Origin: Achatina immaculata
Taxonomy: Eukaryota; Mollusca; Gastropoda; Stylommatophora; Achatinidae
Assembly (NCBI GenBank): GCA_009760885.1
Contig: CM019717.1
Span: 51,979,366 to 52,043,365 of the forward strand
Direction of reading: 5' to 3'
Length of the DNA stretch: 64,000 nt
The notes beneath the pieces are model-generated. The model did not search any database. It saw only the letters and a list, made by a program, of their open reading frames with translations, and was not told the origin of the DNA. The translations under genes were made by a program, and so were the position numbers. Of this stretch, positions 20,874-33,700 are shown in pieces (the first letter of the stretch is position 1; every line of letters starts with the position of its first letter).

Positions 20874-21788
20874 TCATGAATGATTTACAGATTCCACATC
20901 CTCAGCATGGTTCACTGTCTGCATGTTGACGTCTGCATCATTAGTTACCAGTGTCTCTGCATCTTGGTCTGTTCTGTCATTTGCAACTGTCCCGCTACTT
21001 TCTGGTATCTCAGACCAGACAGCCTGATTTTCAGGTGCTGATAATGCTGTACTACTATCGGCCGAGTCTGGGCCAGTTGATAACCTTCTAGTGTTAAATC
21101 CTTTATCAATCTTTATCAAGTCTTCATTCATGTCAGCATATCGAGCATAAAGATCCATAAAAACAGCAGACATCGCTTGCTTAAATTTCTCTTTCTCTCT
21201 TATCATGTCTTGGTCTGTTATTGATATGTTGTCAAAAAACTTATTTAAAGGTAACTTTGATTCTTTTGCATCAGCAAGCGATGCTGAAAGTGAGTGCATA
21301 CTTAACTGGCTGGAGGATGGGAGTGCTGAAGGTGGTAAGCTGAGATAGTGCTGCAACTGTGTGAATTTTCCACCTTCTTCAATCTTAGCCTCAGTATCGT
21401 CATCACCATTATGTACATCACCATCAGTACTGATTACTTTGTTCTCATCTGTGACAAATGAAACAACAGTAGACTGCAAAGCTGTTTCCCCTTTTCCCAT
21501 TCCGGTTACATTTTCCTCTGCTTCTGCTATCAGAGGCCAAGATTTGCTACTGACTGACCAGCTCTCAGATTTATCTTGATTAAGCAATGCCTCTAGCTCC
21601 TTGTCTTCATTAGTAGAATAATTTGTTCCTTCTCTGCTGATGGGGTAAGGTGTGGTTCTGTCTGATGCAATCTTTATTTTTGTTAAAGGTGTGGATATTC
21701 TTAAATGTGAAGAGGATCTGGTGATGTCTGCTTTGTAAGCCTGTGATCTGATTTTTTCAAGAACCTCAGCCTTCTTTGTATTTAGAGC
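20874..21788 (-). CDS. HEATR4: HEATR4-like coding exon 13 (C-terminal tail)
   Basis: Residues 948-1251 then TGA. Acceptor ctgcag, phase 0. It starts ALNTKKAEVLEKIRSQAYK and becomes serine- and acid-rich. One helical patch, KFKQAMSAVFMDLYARYADM, may be a binding element. The long open frame in AT-rich DNA and the in-frame join support a real exon. Confidence 0.82.
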   Translation of the reverse strand, partial: ALNTKKAEVLEKIRSQAYKADITRSSSHLRISTPLTKIKIASDRTTPYPISREGTNYSTNEDKELEALLNQDKSESWSVSSKSWPLIAEAEENVTGMGKGETALQSTVVSFVTDENKVISTDGDVHNGDDDTEAKIEEGGKFTQLQHYLSLPPSALPSSSQLSMHSLSASLADAKESKLPLNKFFDNISITDQDMIREKEKFKQAMSAVFMDLYARYADMNEDLIKIDKGFNTRRLSTGPDSADSSTALSAPENQAVWSEIPESSGTVANDRTDQDAETLVTNDADVNMQTVNHAEDVESVNHS

Positions 21789-24700
21789 CTGCAGAGAATA
21801 TCACAGATAAAATATAAATGAAGAAACACCACAGTTTTTGGTTATGTCAAAAAAAAAAAAAAAAGCTACTTTAGGTCTTCAAAAAAGATATGCCACATTA
21901 AAAATTTTACTAAACAGCATCCTTAACACATGTTTGTCTTTCTAAAAATGCACTCTGTTTTACTTAACTGGTCTGTAAGCATGAGCTGTCTGGTCCACAT
22001 ATATACCCAGTCATGTTAAAAATAAGTTAGCACTGAAAGACAGGCCACCGAGAAAAATAACTTGTCTTATGTACATTTCCTGGCTACAGAAACTTGGCTT
22101 CAGTTTTTTTCCAGAAATTTTATTCCCTAATAAGAATATTTACAAAACATGCAGCTCCGTGCTTTTATGAGCTAAAGCAAGTTCTGTAAATTAATTTACA
22201 CTTTTTTTACCACAAGACGACTGGCAGAAAAAATGTCTTTTACAGAGAAAAAGCATTTACCACAGCCAGTAAAAAACAGCTGGTCAAGACTTTGTTCTAT
22301 TTCCATTTCAAGCCCTAGGACACAGGCTTCTGTTTCGCTTCAGTCAGATCAGCAGAGAAAGATTAATGTGCTAAAATAAGGTGGCATATTTTTCTGAGAA
22401 GCCACTTTCTGATATCCACACTGGGAAGTTGGAAAACCCACCACAGCCATTCCTAATTTGTTTGATGACCTGTTTTATGAGATTTTCACTGCACATCAGT
22501 TGCCAGGACCTTAGGTTCACAGATTCACAAAGATTCTATGCCAGCAAATTCTGTGTGTTTATTTGTTTGTTTGTTTTTTTTGTGTGTGAAATAGCCCACA
22601 ACCTAAACATTTTGAGAACCACTGGCGTATAACTATGGTTGCCAAAGTTCTACCACTTTTGGATAAAACAGATAAAACATATACCAATACTATAACTCAT
22701 ATCAAAAGACTAGTAAAAGTAAAACAGGTTACAACCTATTCAACAAAGTACTCTCACATACCACAATATCTTCTTCTGTTTGACACACCATTGTTCTCAG
22801 CTGTGCCCGCTTAGCTTCATCCATTTCATTTACAAGGATCTGTGAGGCAATGATGTTGTGCTTACACAGTTTCTGAATCTCAGACTTAATCTCAGCCACC
22901 AAGTCTATGTCCTCAGCAGTTTTGAAGCCAAATATACTCAAAGCTTTTTTCATCTCTCTGTGGTATAAAAACATACAATTTCATTTTAAACAAATATGAA
23001 ACAATTTTTTTCATAAGAGACAATTATAGGAAAGCAAGGCAAACTGTAACATTTTAAAATGAATATGCATTTTAAAGTGAAGAAAAAAAAATGTCTCCTT
23101 TACTGGTGAACTAGGAGTTCTTGGCAACTGATTGCATGCCTGTGTACTAGTAATAAGATATTAGTCATATTGGTAGCACAGACTGGTTACTTTCCTTATT
23201 TCCTCAAATGGGCTTAACAAGCAGACTTCTCAGTAGGTTGCAGCCCTGTAGGGAGCAATTTAATGCCTACACAGAAGCTTATTACAAAGAGCACAATGTG
23301 GAGGATCAGACTGGTTCTTATTCAGCTTCTCTTAGGTGGTTGTGATGACTCACTCAGTCATCTCTAAAACATCACATCCATCTCTTCTCTCTTAAAAACT
23401 GAATTATTTTGCATAAATAATGATCAACACTGTGAGTTGTGTGGTAATACTACATATCTTATCTTATATCCTTCCAGTGTTTAAACGTCACATAGGGCTC
23501 GCAAAGTAGTTCGCCAATTTTTCCTGTCTTCGGTGAGTCTTTCAACCTCATCAAGGGATTTTATGCCTGTTAATTTGGCCTCTCTTAACAATGACCTCTT
23601 CAGAGTTCCACGTGGTCTGCCTCTTTTTCTTTGGCCTGTTGTGTTCCACTTGATAGCTTGTTTTGGGATTCTCTGATCGTTACTTCTCATCAAGTGACCA
23701 ACATATTTCCATCTCCTTTTCCTGATCATCCATGAGACTGGTTGTTGTTCAGTCATCTGTCTTATCTCTGCATTATTCTTAAATTCGTTCCACTTGATGC
23801 TGAGTATTTTCCTTAGGCATTTGTTTTCAAAAGAGTCTAATTTCTTGTCTATTTCTTTAGTTGTTTTCCAGCTTTCGCATGCATAAATGAGGGTGGATAT
23901 TACATTTGAACTGAATAGTCCTAACCTTGTTTTTGTGCTTATAACTTTTGAATTCCATATGTTCTCAAGGTTCTTGAAGATTGATGCTGCTTTTGCAATT
24001 CTGATTCTAACTTCCTTTCTAGTGTCACCATCCTGGTCTATGTAGCTGCCAAGGTATGCAATATTGCATATGAAGAGCACTAAAACTGGAATACATTATT
24101 CATTTTGACATAAATAGTGTATTGCCTACCTAAGATAAAAGGAGTGTTCTAACCAAATACCACAAGTAATGACCCTTGTTAAGAAAGACAGACATAACAC
24201 CATTGCCAAAAGTGAATGAAAGGAGAAGGTGACAATGGAATGAATGACAGATGAATCCTGACCATGAAAAGCTTTATTGTGAGCTCCACAAGGTAAAAGA
24301 AGCACAGGATGGCCCATAAAGACATATAGCAGAGGAAATGCTGGTAAACAAAGGAATGACACAGGAAACAGTCAAGAAGGTAGCTCAGGACTGACAGAAG
24401 TGATAATCTCTTGCTACCAACAGCCCAGTATATCTTGGGCACTGACATGACAAGAGAAAGATATGAAACTAGTAATACTTCTCAATGGGAGCAAGTAAAT
24501 GAATTTCCTAGAAGGCTTTATCTTTCAATATTGCAGTAATGATTTTAAGACAGAAATTAATTAACGGGCTGATATGATTGATAATGGCATGAAAGGATGT
24601 TATCCTTAATAAACGCATCAGACAACAAAATATTATTAAAAACCAATCACACAGAATAAAAAAAAAAAAAACCAAAGAAGGACAAAAACTGTGGTTCATA

Positions 24701-27700
24701 CTCTCTAACAATATGATCTGATTCCACTAGAAGGCGCTCTTGCAAGATACTGATGACATCATCATCCCCAATGTTAAGTGCTATGAGAGAATGACATGCT
24801 TCAGCTCGCACACCTGCCTTAGCCTCATACCTCAAGGCCCAAAGCAGACATTCCTTTATTTTGTTATTAACTTCTCCAATTTTGCCTATGGCTGAAAAGG
24901 TTTTAAAAAAAGCAGGCAAGTTATGACAGGTGAAATCACAATTAAATTTATAATAACAGAAATAAGTATAAAACATCAAGAAGTTCATTACCATATGATA
25001 CTGGAAAAGGAAAGGTGATGACATCTGTGAACATAAAAGAGTGAGAAGCTAGAAAAGAATCAAGAACATAAATAACATATTACATGTTGGAAGAAAGATG
25101 ATTTAGAACTTGGAACTGATGTTGACCAATAATGTGAACAAATATAAATAGATATAATGGACAGATATAATGAACAGACGTGGGCAGCTAAAGTTAACAT
25201 ATGTGGACAGATAAGGTGAACAAATATGGACATAAAATGAACCGATGTGGACAGACAAAGTGAACAGATCCAGACAGATAAAATGAACTATGGACAGATA
25301 AAGTGAACACATGTGGATAGATAAAATTAACTGATTTGGCCAGATAAAGTGACAAGATATAGATAGATAAAGTTAACAGATATGGACAAATAAAGTGAAC
25401 ACATGTGGATGGATAAAATTAACTGATGTGTGCAGATAAAGTGACAAGATATAGATAGATAAAGTGAACAGATATGGACAAATAAAGTGAACATATGTGG
25501 ACAGAGTCAAAACTTGTTCCTACACTGTAGAAGTGAAAATAAATACAGAGATCAAGGAAGATATGATAGAAACTTAAGAACAAAGACAATTAATTTTTTT
25601 TAATGGCTATTCCCTGGGGCCAAATTGGCTCTTCTAATTTGTTATGCAAGACTGGCTGTGATGGAATGCCATTTTTGTAAAATAATGAAGTGAAAAGCAA
25701 CTTTTTATTTGTTGTGTTGAAAATGTTAATCAGAAGATAATGAATCTGTTATTCAAAATTAAACATACCTTGCATATATAGATCATTGTGTATATAGATC
25801 ACTTAATGCAGTGACATATAAGGATTCCACAAAATGGAAGAATAACATGGCTTTTAGGTAGCTTGGCTAAGGAAACTCTGTGCCAAACTAAGACATGTGA
25901 ACAGTTTTAAGGTACTTGTTATTATCATTTTATATTTTTATCTTATATCAGTGCTATCAATAATGGTTGAGAAAATATATTTCAGTATAACTGGCTGTAG
26001 AACTATTTACAGGAAGGACTATGAAATGACTACCATAATTACTGGATGAACTATTTTCTCAATTGTGAATAATTAAAAAGAAATGTTTGAAGATCATGAA
26101 AATTTCATACCTTGTATGGCTAAGGCTTTGACTTTCCATGCTGGGTCTGATGTTGCCAGATACACCAAACGATTTATAACCCGTTCCTCCTTTATTTGCA
26201 GGTTTCCACAGGTGATGCATATCTCACAACGTATTGACACAAATGGGTTGTCAAAACATGACAAAAATGCAGGAAGTAACTTGGCTGTCATTATACCTGT
26301 ATATGACAGGATAAATCTCCCATAATGTGAAAGAAAATTTCATAAATAAATTCCACACTCCACAAGAAAATTCTAAAAAAATTATTTTAAATAAAGTATT
26401 TTTTAGTCAAACAATCAGGTTTTGTTTCACATAGCATCATGTACCCTGGTTTCTAGTTTAGTTTTTAAAAATATCAACTTCTGTCTTTCAGCTTCCTAAG
26501 GTGCAGTGGCCATTGTCACCCTGTTCATGACTGCAATCTCCAACTTCTTCCCTATTTTGTGACATATTTAATTTCTTTTGCTGTTGTATCAATAATTTTT
26601 TTTTTTAGCTTTTCTCATTTGTACTTTTGTATCCTTTAATTTGCAAGCCGTACTTTTCTTTCCAGTTTCAGCCTATTTAAAATTTCCACATTCCAGTTCT
26701 GAACACGATCTGAGATGAAAGATGACAGAGTGAAAATTTAGCTTCTTTTCAGATTTTCTTGCTCTGCATCATAATCCTCTGCTATCATTTAAGACATTCA
26801 ATGTATTTTGTAAGAAAAAATGTTTATACTTTAATAATAATTTACAAAGAGAATTTCAAAAGACTCACCTAATTGTCCAAGCCTAGAAATTGCCTCTAGT
26901 TTAGTGCTTTCAGTACCATTAAGCATTTTCTCTTTGATTCCATCATGCACTTCCCTTCCATGACTTGTCTTTCCTAAACACTGGGCTGCAGCTTTTCTGA
27001 CTTCCATGTGCCAGTCATGCCACATCATTTCTGACAACTTGTGAGTAATGTCCTGCAACAGAAAAGATGGAAGCCTGTCTCATCTTAATTCAGATAATTT
27101 GTTCCACAGTAATAACACAGTCGGTTTAACTGACTGCCATCAAAGATGTAGAATTGGGTATCTGGTTTTTTTTCTGTATTCAGGGGTTTTAAACCTATAT
27201 GATGCTGTTATAAAGTGAAAATTTCATTGTCAATGATTCTGACTTCTTTTTTACTCCATTTCTCCAGATTTCTTTATAAGATAAAGACAATCTTATCATT
27301 CCATAAGGGCACCTTGGGGATGTAGTAATGCCATATTTTCCTTGACCATCTGGCACAAAGTGGTATATTGTGGTCAATATCACATCTGGCCATCTTTCCA
27401 TCCCCAGCTCCAAGAGCAGCCAGACACTCATTTCTACAGCTTGGTGACTGGGATGCCTCCAGTCAGACACTCATTTATACAGCTTGGTGACTGGGAAACC
27501 TCCAGCCAGATGCTCATTTCTATAGCTTGGTGACTGGGACACCTCCAGTCAGACACTCATTTCTACAGCTTGGTGACTGGGACGTCTCCAGCCAGACACT
27601 CATTTCTACAGCTTGGTGACTGGGATGCCTCCAGCCAGACTTGAAACACTCATCTCAGATTGAGAGGCTAGTATACTAACAACTTCATCACTCAGACATC

Positions 27701-30700
27701 CAAATTTCTTTATATTTATATGTCTTTGATATATGAATGCACCTCCATATTGTGTGTTTACTCTTAGCATCATGCACTGCACATGCAACAGAACAGATAA
27801 TCAAGACATGCAATGAACAAAACCCAATAAGGAGAAAGGGCAATGAGACACAGGGAGATTAATATTTCAGTGAGAACTCCCCCCCCCCCAAAAAAAAAAA
27901 ATGAAAGAAAGATGTGCCTGGAGAAAGTTACAAAAACTAAATCAGACTGAGAGTTTTTGTCTTTGCCATTTATCTCAACGGTGTGACAAATATTACTGAT
28001 AATTATGAGCTTTTATATGTGTCAGACACATAAAACAAGTTTTAAACAGGAGGAGATTAGCTGTGTTAAAGGTTGAGAAGCTTTGTGATAACATAAGCAC
28101 CTCTAAAAACAGTATATTTGAATGTCATAATATTAAAAACTGCACTAGAGAAGGTTAAGTTGTCTAGAAAGGAATGACTATTTCCTGTTTAAAGAGCATT
28201 ACACAAGACAAACCAAAAGTAGGTCAGTATATGAAGAGATAATCCAACAATGAAGGAAAATGGCACAGAAAATATTGAATTAAAAAATAGATTCACATTA
28301 TTCCTACCAAGATGAGACAGTGACAACACTTGAAAGCATAACTAGCCACTGAAAACGCAAAATGTCAACTCTTCAATAAATTAGCAGTTGAATAGATATG
28401 CACTTAAACAGTGACGGTAAGCAAAATGCCCTTAAAAAATGTCAAGCTACATATGAGAAGCAGTTAAATGATAAGGTCCACACTAGCATTTTTGCAAGAG
28501 CAAATCAGAAGTTAGAAGAAACCATTATATCTTTGCATCCAAACAAGTTCACATATGTTTTGACTGCATCTTTAGTTTGTCCATCTGTATATAATGACTA
28601 ATAACACTCACTTTATGTTGACTGACCATCCTGATTTATTATTTATTATATTAATTTATTATTACTGAAGCGAAATATTCATAATATAAAAAGAGAGATG
28701 AATGACTCTGTTGCAAAAGTGGTGTGTTGAAGAAAAAAATCAGACGTCAGAATCTGGGTACATAGTGAAGTCTAGTATGAGATTCAGTGATGAAGAAGAA
28801 ATTACATACCACTAGAAATTAGATTACCCCATTAAAATTATAATACATATGATTATAAAAGATTATAATAATGATGATGGCACTCTTTATCAAATAAGAC
28901 AGTTTTGATGATTCTAGATGTTAGCTATTGTGAGATTTGTCAAGTATCAAGTTGGTGAACAGCTTCTATCATGGCTGATTTTATCGATGTTGGATTTCCA
29001 CAACTGGCCATACACTTGTAGTAACTACAAGCAATGTATTTCTGCAAGATCTAGTCCACTTGTGCTTGCATTTTTTGTCTTCAATTCAGGTCCTTGTTTT
29101 AATATTCATATGTTGTATGCCTTTACACAGTCATTCTCCATGTGACTCAGTCTTTCATTGGTTCTTTCCAGTCCTTGTTGGTGATAGAAAAATCTCTCAT
29201 GTAAATCATTCATAAAATTTTTGTTAAAGTATTATGTACACCATTAAAAACATATGAGTCTGGCATACCTTACTGATTGATCCAAATAGAGTGGACAGGA
29301 TTTTACAAGCAATCACACGATGTCTCCAGCTACTGCTATTTAGCTGTTCTGCAACCATGCAGTGAACGAGGTTCTGAAAAATAAAATAAAAATACAGCTT
29401 TATTTCACTTTATTTTGCTTGTGTTTTTGCATGAACTGCCTCTTTTGATTATCTGGTTTGAAGTTCTTGTGTGAGTTAAAACTGCATTATTTTTTTCAAT
29501 GTATCAGATAAAATATTCTATAAAACATATTTATGTAAAACATTTATTCTAATTTTATGGACAATGTAAATAATGAAAATTACTTATCTTTCAAAATTTT
29601 ATAATCAATGCTACCTCATCAGATGTTACAGGACATTATACACAGTATAAAATTGGAAAAAAGTAGGAGCAGCTTTATTACTTAACGATTACAAAGTTGT
29701 GACGTTTCGGCGTGAGCCTTAATCATACAAAAACATACAGGACGAAGAAATAGGGAGAGGAGATAAAGTATAGATTTACATGAATACTATTAAAAAAAAA
29801 AAAAATAATAATAATAATAAAATTTTTTAAAGGAGTACTTAGCTGTAAATTGCAAAGTGTGGCTTGTCTGGCGGTGTGTGTCAGGAATGGATCTGGTAGG
29901 ACGTGGAAATTGTTTAAATAGAGACCTGTGACATGTGGTCGGTGGGTTGTAACTGGGGGTGGTGGATGGGGAACCGGGGAGGGGAGAGAGAGTGACGCAC
30001 TACTGGCCTAGCTAGGAGAATTTGAAACAGGTGATTGGGGAAGAGGTGTTGCAGAGAAGAGGGGTTGCAGAGAAAATAGCGGGGTTGCAGAGTAATGCTG
30101 TGAGGAAGTTTGAAAAGTAAGAAGGGGTGGATTTAGTGGAGAGGTACTATAATGATTGAAGAAGATGATGTTACGTGTAACTAAACAGCGAGTTTAACCC
30201 ATGTGGTTCCAGCGTCCCATAATTTTGAATGCAGCAGTTCTCAAGTGCCAGGCGGCTTGTATCATCTGCGTGACATTGTTTAATGGCTGTTACCAGAAAA
30301 TCAGATTTGCCTCTGTGGTTGGGGCCATTGAAATGATTTGGGACTGGTTTCGAAGCATGCTGGGTGATGTCGTACAGATGTTTTTGCATGCGGTCCCCTA
30401 ATCTGAGGCCAGTCTCACCGATATATGTTATCCTGCATCTTTTGCACACGATGACATATATCACATTTCGGGACTCGCATGTGAATCCCTCATGAAGAGT
30501 GAGGATAGTTTTGGGAAAGGTGATTGTTTTCGTTTCCCAAACTACAGGGCAGGTAACGCAGCGGGGGCGGTTACATTTTCTGGTGCCAACATACGTAAGG
30601 CTCTGCTTCAAGTGGCTGTGGACGAGGATGTCCTTAAGGTTTGGCTCACGTTTGTATGCCAATAGGGGTGCTTCAGAGAAAATGTTACGAGTGTCGGAGT

Positions 30701-33700
30701 CGAGTTGGATTATCGGCAGATGACGATAAAGGATTTTCTTAACCATCTGACCGTGTGGGTGGAAAGGCTTTACGCAACCCTGCTATTTTCTCTGCAACCC
30801 CTCTTCTCTGCAACACCTCTTCCCCAATCACCTGTTTCAAATTCTCCTAGCTAGGCCAGTAGTGTGTCACTCTCTCTCCCCTCCCCGGTTCCCCATCCAC
30901 CACCCCCAGTTACAACCCACCGACCACATGTCACAGGTCTCTATTTAAACAATTTCCACGTCCTACCAGATCCATTCCTGACACACACCGCCAGACAAGC
31001 CACACTTTGCAATTTACAGCTAAGTACTCCTTTAAAAATTTTATTATTATTATTATTTTTTTTTTTAATAGTATTCATGTAAATCTATACTTTATCTCCT
31101 CTCCCTATTTCTTCGTCCTGTATGTTTTTGTATGATTAAGGCTCACGCCGAAACGTCACAACTTTGTAATCGTTAAGTAATAAAGCTGCTCCTACTTTTT
31201 TCCAATTTTATACATTCTAGTATCACAGCTTTACTGCAGTGTTTAGTGTATAGTTGTATACTTATACACCAATTATTATACACAGTAATGAACAAGTATC
31301 AAGTACACTCACACTGTTACTACTTATCTCAGCCAGCAAGTGGATGCCCTGTTGGTATTTCATGGTTGATTCTGTGAACAGAATCTGCTTGATGATCTCA
31401 GCCACTACATCAGAGTCACATACCCCATAGTGAGCAAGGCACTGTACACCAGCCCATCGATCAACTTCATTTTCACTTGTCATTATTTCTCTCAGTCTCT
31501 CTTTTGCCTGAAAGCATATATATATATATTTTTTTTTTTTAAGCTCCAGATTCATGATATGACTGATTGTCTTACAATGTATGAAATCCAGAATCAAAAC
31601 TGCATCAGCATACAATAGTTTCACATTATAATATTAAAGATTTTGAACTATTTAAATATGAAATCAAACTGGCAAGTCTTTTCCCAACCAACTAATACTG
31701 ATATATAAATGAACATAACTGAAAAATAAATATTTCAAATATAAATACAGACCAATTCTTTATTCCACATAGGAAAATGTAAAATTAGCTTTTAAGGGAA
31801 TTCAGTTTCAGCTTTAAATGCCCAAGCAAACAATGCACATGAAATATATTAAAATAGTGGATATGTATATAATCTATATCTTTATTATAATTAATACAAG
31901 CTGTAATCATCAAAAAACTGATAGGACGTTAAGTGAAAATATTTTTGTTTTTAGTAAGCTACTTTTTAAATTAAAAATTTTACCATCCTCTGAGTAAAAT
32001 TATAACAAATGTGGATTCTTCTTCTTCTTCTTCTTCTTCAGCTTTCCGAGCCATTAAGGCTCATTGCTGCAGATAAAGTTGACCTCCATTCCTCTCTATT
32101 CCTAATCTTCCCTCTCCAGTTGATGATACCAATTTCTTTTATATCCTCTTCTATGTTGTCTTTCCATCTCTGTCTTGGTCTACTCCTTGGTCTTGTTTCC
32201 CTCATCTCTTGTGCATACATCATTTTCAATTGTCTGTTCTCTTCCATTCTTTCTATATGGCCCAGCCAGCATAGTCTGTTCAGTTTCAAAACATTTATAA
32301 TTCGTTGGGAGTTAAATAATTTGTTCAGTTCAGTGTTCTTTCTAGCTCTCCGTTCTCCACTGTTGGTATCTTTTATCAGCCCAAAGATTCTTCTTAGGAT
32401 CTTGTTCTCAAAGATCTGCAATTATTGTTCATCTTTCTTTGTCATAATCCATGTTTCTGATCCATACATGATGGCTGGTTTTATTATAGTTTTGTAGATT
32501 GTTATTTTGGTGTTTTGGGACAGGATTTTGTGGATTTTTTACCTAATCAAAATACATATCACTCAGACGACTTTTATAGCTGAAAATCCCATGACACAGT
32601 TTTTTTTTTTTACTTTTGTTCATTGCAATCAGTGCTGCTTGTAAGCTTAAGCCTGGGCAGTTAAACAAAACAGCCTGCACAAATCAACCTCACCTGAACT
32701 CTCACTCTGCAGTGTACGAGTAGTCTGATAAATTTACAAAATTATATGGTTATATTAGAGTGCAGTTTCCTCTTTCTACTAGATCCAGATAAAATCTCTG
32801 AGTAGCAATGGAAGATTTTTCTGTTACAGCATTTGCTAGTCATGATGGATTTTAATTAGCTCTTAACTCATTTGATTTACAATTTGATATGCACCAGAAC
32901 AGTTCCATGATAACAACATAATGAATTAGACATTGTTTTATTCATTAGTGATAGGACTTGCGGAATTAGTTTCAGCTTTAGAGCTAATGCCTGTTTAACG
33001 TATGTTATTTTATATGCATAGATCTTAAACATTAGTTGGGATGAAGATGTTGTCTGTTTAGGAAATCAGCAACCAAAAGCTGATATACTAGTGTCAGTTA
33101 GCGAACCATAACTGACCAATACCGTGTCCTACCTCTCCATTGTTATCTCCATTAATAGGCCTAGCCTGGCTAATGGGACAGGGACTGGCATAGTTCCCAT
33201 GATGGTGGAGTCTGCCAAAGAAGTATTGAATACTCTCTGCTTTTTAGCTGATCTTTAGGACTGAAAAAATAGCTGCCATAACCAGCTCCCACACCAATAC
33301 AATGCTATGCCCCAACACCTTCACAGCATCGACTGCAAAGTACACCAGTTCGCAGTTACAGGGGGATAGAAGACAAGACAAGATAAGACTTGAACTAAGT
33401 CATAAATCTTTTGTGTTATACAGCATTTCTGTTTCTGAAAACAAACTACAGTAAATGTGGAAATGACTGTTTCATTTTTTGGCCTAATCTCTCTGGCTTC
33501 AGATGTGATATTAGACTCTCAACATAACAAACAAAGAAAAACTTTCCCATAATCACCTGCAAAAATATGTACAGGAGGCAGTTCCCCTATTTTTTCTTCA
33601 TGTACTGAGGTTGGTTGAAACCTCAGGCAGTCAAATGGGAAGAAGAAGTATTCTTTACTTTAACATGAATAAAATATAGTTCAGTTCTCACATTGGGGCT

